Of a DNA stretch of 64,000 nucleotides, positions 56,948 to 64,000 are shown piece by piece; position 1 is the first letter of the stretch, and every line of letters begins with the position of its first letter. The translations under genes were made by a program, and so were the position numbers. Origin of the DNA: Saccharum officinarum (lineage: Eukaryota > Streptophyta > Magnoliopsida > Poales > Poaceae); NCBI GenBank assembly GCA_020631735.1, contig CM036167.1, positions 2,050,988 through 2,114,987 on the forward strand. Direction: 5' to 3'. The notes beneath the pieces were generated by a model. That model did not search any database, was not told the DNA's origin, and saw only the letters and a list, made by a program, of their open reading frames with translations.

Positions 56948-58077
56948 ATCTCCCCCTTGTTAGTAATTGGTGACAAACCTTTCACAAAGATATTATGATA
57001 AAAGTTTGATTGAACCCATGTCACATTGTCCAAGTACATTACCATGTGTAAGAATTATGGACATGTGATCATGAATTCAAATTGATAGCAATGGCTCCCC
57101 CTACATGTATGCTATATGTTTAGATTTTAGAAGCATACATGTTAGATAGGAAAGTATAGGAGCATTGACTACCAATAGGTGCGAAGTGTTTTAGATTATA
57201 GACCTTTGAAGCGTGATACCATCGGAGTAGCGATAAACACCATCTTAGCACCTTGTGTAGTTAGATATCACTTGGAAAAGCACAAACATAACTAGAAGCC
57301 TCGTGAGATCAACATTATAAGCAAGGTTCTAGTACCACTTAAAAAAACATGAAGCAAGAAAAATCTAACTACTTCCTATTCATGCTAGTACCTCAATACA
57401 TCATTCAATTTATACTAGCAAGTCACCACACAAGCAATGTATCGAAGAAAAAGAAATGCATAACTATGCATCATACATATGAAGAACACATGGAAATGCA
57501 ACAATCATGCTTAAGAGCTTGCCCCCCTACTTGTGTGCTCGAAATTTTAGTTGATCCCCTTCTTTTATCAAATCTCCCCTTTTAGGATTTTCTCCCCCTT
57601 TAGAATCTATCTTTGTGAACAATATTTTCTCCCCCTTTGGCACCAATGACCACAAGGAACCAATTTTAAATAGATTATCATGTTGAATTATGGGGTGAGG
57701 ATCAAGTTTGTGATTCAACCTAGATTGCTTGCATAAATAAAATGCTTCGGTTTGAACCAAGGGCAAGCTTCTTCATACCTCACTAGAAGGGTTATCATGC
57801 ACCATGTTGAAGCAAATATTTAGACAAGTTTTCTAGATTAAACACTTAGGATCACAAGCTACTTAAACAAGTTATATGCTACCACTAGATCATACAAGTC
57901 ATAGAAACAATAGTGGCGCCATATAAACTTCAAATTCATTTGATTTTCATGAATGAGCCTAGAACATGTAAATTATGACTAGATGCACTAAACAAGTCCT
58001 TAGCATAGAATGTATGACATATCAACCAATTGTACCTTGGGGCTCGAAGGAGAGGCATGTCATATCATGGGGGTGCG
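56948..58077 (-). other. non-coding spacer between RNase H and the 3' LTR with several polypurine tracts
   Basis: No ORF has a recognised product. On the minus strand purine runs such as AAGGGGGAGA lie at 56948-56958, 57571-57586, 57590-57601 and 57625-57639. An env-like or extra ORF described for some SIRE elements is not visible here. Confidence 0.6.
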
Positions 58078-58638
58078 TCAACTCATGTTGGAGAAGTCAA
58101 GTATGTTCAACTCATTCTTTAGCTTATGAAATCTCTTCTCATCAAGTGGCTTGGTGAATAGATCGGCTAATTGATCTTCGGTGCCCACACTCTCAATAGC
58201 AATGTCACCCTTTTGTTGATGATCTCTAATAAAGTGATGGTGAACATCAATATGCTTTGTTCTTTGATGTTGAACCGGATTGTTGGTTAGCTTCACGGCA
58301 CTTTCATTGTCACATAGCAATGGCACATTCTTAAAATTGATTCCAAAATCCTTCAATGTTGCCTTCATCCACAAGATTTGTGCACAACAACTACCAGCTG
58401 CGATGTATTCGGCTTCGGCGGTAGATAGTGCAATACTATTTTGCTTCTTGGATGACCATGAGACAAGTGATCTTCCCAACAATTGATAAGTCTCAGAAGT
58501 GCTCTTTCTCTTCACTTTGTCACCGGCATAGTCGGAATCTGAATATCCAACTAGCTCAAAGCTTGCACCTTTGGGATACCATAATCCAACATCTTGTGTA
58601 TGCTTTAAGTACCTCAATATTCTCTTTATTGCCTTCAA
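58078..58638 (-). pseudogene. copia RNase H domain
   Basis: An uninterrupted 186-residue frame carries RYLKHTQDVGLWY, YSDSDYAGD (first catalytic Asp), SWSSKKQNSIALSTAEAEYI (Glu in AEAEY) and LLCDNESAVKL, then the tail motif TKHIDVHHHFIRD and LFTKPL. It degrades the RNA strand during reverse transcription. It is separated from the RT fragment upstream by stops, so it is listed as part of a dead polyprotein. Confidence 0.93.
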
Positions 58639-58644
58639 ATGACT

Positions 58645-59160
58645 TTATCTTGGTGAGGCTTGAAATCTTGCACACATGCATACACTAAACATCACATCGG
58701 GCCTTGATGCCGTCACATAGAGTAGGCTACCAATCATTGATCTATATAGCTTTTGATCCACCATGTTGCTATTCTTGTCACTATCCAAGCTTCCACTAGT
58801 GCTCATTGGAGTAGTGATTCCTTTTGCATCTTCCATACCAAACTTCTTTAGCATATCCTTTATGTATTTGGTTTGGCTTACAAATGTTCCTTCCTTCATT
58901 TGTTTAATTTGAAGTCCAAGAAAGAAACTAAGTTCACCAATCATTGACATTTCAAATTCCTTTGCCATCATTTTCCCAAACTCATCACAATAATCTTGAT
59001 TGGTTGAACCGAATATGATATCATCAACATATATTTACAACACAAACAAGTCTTTCCCAATCTTCTTGGTGAAGAGAGTAGTATCCACTTTACCCATGAC
59101 AAATCCTTTGGATAGCAAGAACTCCCTCAATCTTTCATACCATGCTCTAGGTGCTTGCTT
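58645..59160 (-). pseudogene. copia reverse transcriptase, C-terminal half
   Basis: The motif YVDDIIFG is present near 59018-59040 but is directly preceded by an in-frame TAA where Gln is usual. The following frame has MSMIGELSFFLGLQIKQ, FVSQTKYIKDMLKKFGM and SMIGSLLYVTASRPDVMF, then a stop after ARFQASP. It is joined to the N-terminal half only through a frameshift near 59165. Confidence 0.9.
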
Positions 59161-60731
59161 CAATCCATACAAAGCTTTCTTAACTTGTATACATGGTTGG
59201 GTTTCTTGTCATCTTCAAAACTGGGAGGTTGCTCCACATACACCTCCTCTTGGATGTACCCATTGAGAAATACACTCTTCACATCCATTTGATATAGCTT
59301 GATATTGTGAGCACAAGCATAGGCAAGTAAGATCCTAATTGCTTCTAATCTTGCAACCGGGGCATACGTTTCACCAAAGTCAAGACCCTCTATTTGTGTG
59401 TAACCTTGAGCCACTAGTCTTGCTTTGTTCCTTACTACTATCCCATCTTGATCTTGTTTGTTGCGAAAGACCCATCTTGTTCCAATGACATTGTGATCCT
59501 TAGGCCTCTCAACTAGTTCCCATACTTCATTTCTCTTGAAGTTGTTGAGCTCTTCATGCATTGCATTTACCCAATCCGGATCTCTCAATGCTTTATCAAT
59601 GTCCTTGGGTTCTTCCATTGACACAAAAGAAGAGTGAGCACAAAAAGATGTCAATCTTGATCTAGTTTGAATTCCCCTTTGTATGTCACCAATAATGGAA
59701 TCCAATGGATGGTCTCTTGCAATGTTAGTTGGTTGAAGAACTTGGACTTGATTGCTTGGATGTTGATGTTGATCATAAGTTGGAGATGATGAACTAGCCA
59801 CTTGTTGGTCTTGTTGCACTTGAGATGATGTACTAGCTTGATTTTGCATTAGAGAACCACTTGCTTGTGTAATTGGACTTTGGAGCACTTGATCTTTGTT
59901 GTCATCCACATCAATCACTTGCTTTGGCCTAATATCACCAATATCCATTTCCTTTATAGCATTACTCAATTGAGTTCCTCTCATATCATCCAAGTTTTCT
60001 TCTTCATTTTGAGAGCCATTTGTTTCATCAAACTCAACACCATGCACTTCTTCAAGTTGACCACTAGCCAAATTCCAAACTCTATAAGCTTTGCTAGTAG
60101 TTGAGTAACCAAGTAGGAAGCCTTCATCACATTTCTTCTCAAACTTGCTCAATCTAGTGCCCTTCTTCAAGATGTAGCATTTGCAACCAAATACCCGAAA
60201 GTATGCAATGTTAGGCTTTCTTCCATTTAAGATCTCATATGGTGTCTTCTCTAGAAACTTGTGGCAATAGAGGCGGTTGCTATAGAAGCAAGCCGTGTTG
60301 ATTGCTTCGGCCCAAAATGAATGACTCACATTATACTCATTCAACATTGATCTTACCATATCAATTAAAGTTCTATTCTTCCTCTCAACTAAGCCATTTG
60401 ATTGAGGTGTATACTTGACCAAGAATTGATGTTTGATTCCAAGCTCATCACATAGCTCATCAACTCTTGTGTTTCTAAACTCACTACCATTGTCACTTCT
60501 TACTTTCTTGATTGTGGTCTCAAACTCATTTTGCACTCTCTTGATGAACTTCTTGAATATGTCAAATACATCACTCTTGTCCATAAGAAAGAATACCCAT
60601 GTGTATCTAGTGAAATCATCCACAATCACAAAGCCATACTTGTTGCCACCAATGCTTGTGTATGTAGTTGGCCCAAATAGATCCATGTGCAACAACTCAA
60701 ATGCCTTAGAAGTACTCATGATGCTTTTCAA
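59160..60731 (-). pseudogene. copia integrase and N-terminal reverse transcriptase
   Basis: A 523-residue open frame. Integrase core: HMDLFGP (first Asp), VRSDNGSEF (second Asp), SNGLVERKN (catalytic Glu), then the FGCKCY and EGFLLGYS words of the C-terminal region. A Gln/Ser-rich linker follows, then the RT start: DPDWVNAMHEELNNF, TRWVFRNK, VARLEAIRILLA and QMDVKSVFLNG (Ala is usual before FLNG). The frame ends at LRKLCMD, a frameshift out of the expected K-x-LYGLKQ context. It inserts and copies the element in living relatives; here it is broken on both sides. Confidence 0.94.
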
Positions 60732-61060
60732 TGGATGAGTGTTGCCTACTTGCTTTCTGGCTTGACATGCACTACATAGCTTATCTTTCTGAATGTGACA
60801 TCCTTCAAGCCTCTAACTAAGTCATGCTTCACTAACTTATTCAATTACTTCATGCCAACATGACTAAGTCTTCTATGCCATAACCAACCCATACTTGATT
60901 TGGTGAGCAAACATGTTGAAAGTTGAGTGTCACTAGCATTGAAATCAACCAAGTAAAGATTCTCATATCTAAAACCCTTGAATATCAAATTGGAGCCATC
61001 AACACTAACTATCTCCACATCATCAACACCAAATATGCACTTGAAACCTAGATCACACAA
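60732..61060 (-). pseudogene. copia GAG-pre-integrase segment
   Basis: The frame contains LCDLGFKCIF and WLWHRRLSHVGMK, the HxxLxH-like zinc-binding start of the integrase region. A stop follows VGMK, and a frameshift lies between it and the integrase core. Confidence 0.85.
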
Positions 61061-61318
61061 TTAAGCAACCGACAACAAGTTGAAATTTAGCTTTTCAACT
61101 AGTAGCACATTGGAGATGCTATGATCATTTGAGATTGTAATCCTTCCAAGAGCCTTTACATCACCCTTACTATTGTCACCAAAAGTGATGCTATCAATGC
61201 CACTATCATTTGATTTGAGAGAGTTGAACATTCTTGAATCACCGGTCATATGTTGAGAGCACCCACTATCAAGCACTCAATGCCTTCCTCCGGCCTTGTA
61301 ATTTACCTACAAAACAAT
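61061..61318 (-). pseudogene. copia aspartic protease
   Basis: LDSGCSQHMTGD supplies the catalytic D-S-G triad of the retroelement protease, and ISNVLLVEKLNFNLLSVA closes the domain. A TAA at 61061-61063 replaces a codon expected before LCDLG. Stops near 61276-61318 separate it from the gag end. Confidence 0.9.
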
Positions 61319-61702
61319 TTAATGTCTTTTAGGTACCCATACTTGCTTGGGTCCTTGAAGGTTAGTAACCAAGCTCTTTGGTACCCAAATGGCCTTCTTC
61401 TTTGGACCCACAATTGGTGTACCAACAAACTTAGCTTGCACACCCTTCTCACCCTTGGTAAGAACATAACAAGAGTCAAAAGGAATATAATCTATTTTAG
61501 CATGAAACTTGTTGTTGTTCTTGTTCATTTTATTACAATTACTCTCTAGATGCCCAACTTGCTTGCATCTATTGCAATAACAACCATTGCTCTTTACAAA
61601 GCGAGGCTTTGGAGTAGCAAAGGCCGCCTTGCCCTTCTTGGGAGTATAGCCCAAACCCTCTTTGTTAAGAGAGAACCTTTGGCTACCCAAGCATTTTAGC
61701 AA
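61319..61702 (-). pseudogene. copia gag C-terminal part with intact zinc knuckle
   Basis: CNRCKQVGHLESNC is a complete C-x2-C-x4-H-x4-C knuckle for nucleic-acid binding. It is surrounded by Lys-rich sequence (GYTPKKGKAAFATPKPRF). It is out of frame with the coiled-coil segment upstream. Confidence 0.88.
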
Positions 61703-62205
61703 GCGGGTATCCCACCATAGGCATTGCCTAATGCGCGGGTGAGATCATCCACCTCTCTCTTGAGAGTCTCATTCTCAACCACAAGTGATGAATCACTAGT
61801 AGTAGAGATAGAGTTGATTGTGGTGGATGATGATGAGCTACATGAAGCATTAGTAGGACCAACAAATAAAGAATCATTAATAATATCACATGTTAGTCCA
61901 ATATCACAAGTGACGATCACTTGCTCCTCCTTAGCTTCCTTCATGAACTTCTCCAACTTGAGGTCCTTTTCCTTGATGAGCTCAAGTAGAGTGGAGTGGG
62001 CTTCCTTAAGCCTAGTGTGAGCAACTTCAAGGTCATCGTGGTCTTCCTTTAGACACTCACGAGAGGCCTCTAGCTCATCAAAGGATTTCCTAAGAGCTTT
62101 GAGCTCTTGTTTAATTCCTTTGCACTCCTTACTCTTTTTTAGAGCTACAAGCTCCTCCATCAAGGCATCATTTTCATTGCTCTTGGCAATGAGCTCTTGT
62201 TCCAA
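61696..62205 (-). pseudogene. copia gag coiled-coil extension
   Basis: A 169-residue heptad-rich segment (ALRKSFDELEASRECLKEDH, LEVAHTRLKEAHSTLLELIK) followed by a Ser-rich patch and ETLKREVDDLTRALGNAYGG. Such a coiled coil after the first knuckle is characteristic of SIRE/Opie-type gags. It is in a different frame from the part before it. Confidence 0.85.
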
Positions 62206-63518
62206 ATTTTGTATTTCTTGGTGGTCCTCTTGTAGCCCTTGCTCATTTGATCTATTATGCCCAATAGATCATCATTGGAGTAGTCCTCATCCTCCTCATC
62301 ATCACTCCTACAACCATTACTAGCACAAGAATTATCATCACTATCATCATATTTTACCTTGGTAGGCTTGACCATAAGGCATGTCAATGTAGTGTCGAAG
62401 ATGGATGGCTTGTTGGAGAGAGCGATGCTTACAATGGCTCGCCGAGTGGTCCTTTCATCATCACTAGAGCTTGCATCATCATCACTATCGGAGTTGTCAC
62501 TATCCCATGTGACCACATAACCACCACCCTTCTTCTTCTTGTTGAATGTGAAGCTCTTCTTTGCTTTCTTCTCCTTCTCTTTCTTATCCTTCTTGTTCTT
62601 CTTGAGCTTCAAGTCCCCATTATGAAATCTCTTATCTTCATAGGGGCAATCTGCCACTATGTGATCGGGGCTATTGTAATTGTAGCAAAGGGTCTTTGCC
62701 TTCATAATGTCTCTCCTCTTCCTTGCCCCATATCCTTTCTTCTTCATGAACCTTCTCATCTTATGCACTAGGAGGGCCATGGTCTCATCATCGAATGGAT
62801 CATCATCATCGCTCTCCACCTTGCTCTTGCCCTTAGAGGATGAAGCCTTAAATGCAATGGGCTTCTCTTGCTTGACCTTGGTCTCCTTCCTCTCTTCTTT
62901 CTCATCTTCATCATCATTGTATTAGGCATCGGTCATTATATCTCCAAGCACATCGGTTGGTTTGACCTTGTCCAATCTCTCTCTAAAGATTATTCTTCTC
63001 AAGGTGGTAAACTTCTTGGGTAAGCACATCAAGAACTTGTGTGAGAAGTTCTTATCCTTAACTTTCTCTCTAAGCCCCTTAAGATCATTGACAATGACTT
63101 GGAGCCTATAGAATATCTCCGGGATGAATTCATCATCCTTCATCTTGAAAGTGGAGAACTTGTCCTTGAGCATATATAGTTTGGCACTTTTTACCGTTGA
63201 AGTGCCTTCATATGTTTCTTCAAGCCTTATCCAAAGCTCATTTGCCTTTTCAAGATCTTTGATTTGCTCAAATACTTTGTCATCAATGGCACGGTAGATT
63301 GTGTCAAGTGTCGTGGTGTTGCATTGTTTGTTGATGCGGTCATTAGGAGTAAGATTTTTCTCATCAAGAATGATGTATCCTTCTTTGGTCACATCCCAAA
63401 CCTTCTCATGTATATTGCCTAGGTATTGCTTCATCTTCCTTTTCCAATGATCAAAGGAAGAGACGCCATCAAAGAATGGAGGCTTGCCATTAACATGATT
63501 GAACATAACTTGAGCCAT
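62160..63518 (-). pseudogene. copia gag, N-terminal part (UBN2 type) with in-frame stop
   Basis: From the ATG at 63518: FNHVNGKPPFFDGVSSFDHW, then ELWIRLEETYEG and LMCLPKKF, the UBN2-type capsid domain. A TAA at 62922-62924 interrupts the frame, which then continues to a knuckle CYNYNSPDHIVADC where the second Cys is Tyr, so zinc binding is probably lost. Acidic and lysine-rich linkers follow. Confidence 0.92.
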
Positions 63519-63558
63519 CTTGCACCGAGGTTGTTAAGCCTTGCAAACGGTGACCACG

Positions 63559-63570
63559 GCTCCGATACCA
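63559..63570 (-). other. primer-binding site, initiator tRNA-Met type
   Basis: On the minus strand TGGTATCGGAGC lies two bases inside the 5' LTR. It matches the plant initiator-tRNA-Met complement TGGTATCAGAGC except at one position. Confidence 0.9.
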
Positions 63571-63572
63571 CT

Positions 63573-64000
63573 TGAAAGGTCTTGATGGCTAGAGGGGGGT
63601 GAATAGCCTTTTAAAATTTTCTACAAAGACAAGCTAAACAAGTTTATCAATATAACAAGTAGCGAGATGCGAGTTTTGCTTAGCCTATGGGGTGTTTGCA
63701 AGCCACCTATCCAATTCACAATTCTAGTATTTGCACTCAACCTCACAAGTCAAACCGAGAAGGAAACTACACCTACAACTAGCAAGCTACACAAAAGAGC
63801 TACTCTAGCAAAGCTAACTAGCTAGCAAAGATAACTAAGAAGGTAATGCGGAGTTGAGTTAGGAGAGTTTCACCGAGGGGCGAAGTATTGAGCCAACCAA
63901 TATGATCAACAATGAATACCAAGACAACCGAACACCGGGATCAATCAATCACAATATGAAAGTGATGACACGAAGATTTATCCCGAGGTTCACGTGCTTG
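63573..64000 (-). repeat. 5' LTR of the copia element, partial (window edge)
   Basis: It begins TGAAAGGTCTTGATGGC on the plus strand and is co-linear with 55042 onward. Only the terminal 428 bp of the expected 1.9 kb is inside the window. Confidence 0.95.

Larger units (their letters stand above)
55042..64000 (-). mobile_element. Ty1-copia retrotransposon, SIRE/Maximus (Opie-like) type, decayed, runs off the right edge
   Basis: In minus orientation the order is 5' LTR (63573 onward, cut by the window), PBS, gag with a long coiled-coil extension, protease, GAG-pre-integrase, integrase, RT, RNase H, a long non-coding spacer and the 3' LTR (55042-56947). Integrase before RT defines the copia group. 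The long gag with coiled coil, a large spacer after RNase H and LTRs of nearly 2 kb point to SIRE/Maximus. Several stops and frameshifts make it non-autonomous. The two LTR starts differ at about 9 of 427 positions plus one indel. Confidence 0.93.

Overview
The window looks like nuclear DNA from a grass, most likely a panicoid of the Andropogoneae type (Sorghum, Saccharum, Miscanthus or maize relatives). The evidence is GC-rich first exons next to AT-rich introns, spliced genes, dense grass-type MITEs, and Ty1-copia and Ty3-gypsy LTR elements. The species is inference. Two runs of exactly 100 N (5781-5880 and 37096-37195) mark scaffold joins, so three contigs are present.

Layout. 1-5780 is transposon-derived: the 3' end of a Ty3-gypsy-like element with its LTR (2057-3275), a decayed coiled-coil transposon protein gene (3334-4358) and a two-unit tandem repeat. 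5881-9200 is mostly non-coding with one possible orphan exon. 9225-17938 is an 11-exon plus-strand gene for a plant protein with a C-terminal double-stranded-RNA-binding-motif-like fold. It has one in-frame TAG, one poly-A frameshift and one GC-AG intron, and its introns have taken insertions, including a 2.37-kb solo LTR with a perfect 5-bp target duplication. 18200-25800 holds a (TATC)n microsatellite, three degenerate copies of an unidentified segment, and a Mutator-like element with hairpin-rich inverted ends carrying a broken GRF-zinc-finger gene.

25898-28865 is an intact four-exon minus-strand gene for a class VII receptor-like cytoplasmic kinase. The whole stretch 24722-37095 (kinase, MITEs, a hAT element) is repeated almost exactly at 37196-49562, immediately across the second gap. 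Single-base homopolymer indels occur near both gap-facing ends and only a handful of substitutions separate the copies. I read this as an unmerged contig overlap (possibly two haplotypes), not a biological tandem duplication, so the second, frameshifted kinase is probably the same locus.

49563-55041 is unique, AT-rich and largely gene-free, with a LINE remnant, a Tourist-like MITE, a possible isolated promoter and an antisense LTR-like fragment. 55042-64000 is a minus-strand Ty1-copia element of the SIRE/Maximus (Opie-like) type: complete 3' LTR, decayed pol and gag, PBS, and the beginning of the 5' LTR cut by the window edge. LTR divergence is about 2% by eye.

The functional content is one kinase of the immune/signalling RLCK-VII class and one dsRNA-binding-like protein gene of uncertain integrity. 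I found no previously undescribed multi-gene system. The most consequential observations are the assembly duplication, the lesions and GC-AG intron of the dsRBM-like gene, and the hairpin-ended GRF-carrying transposon.
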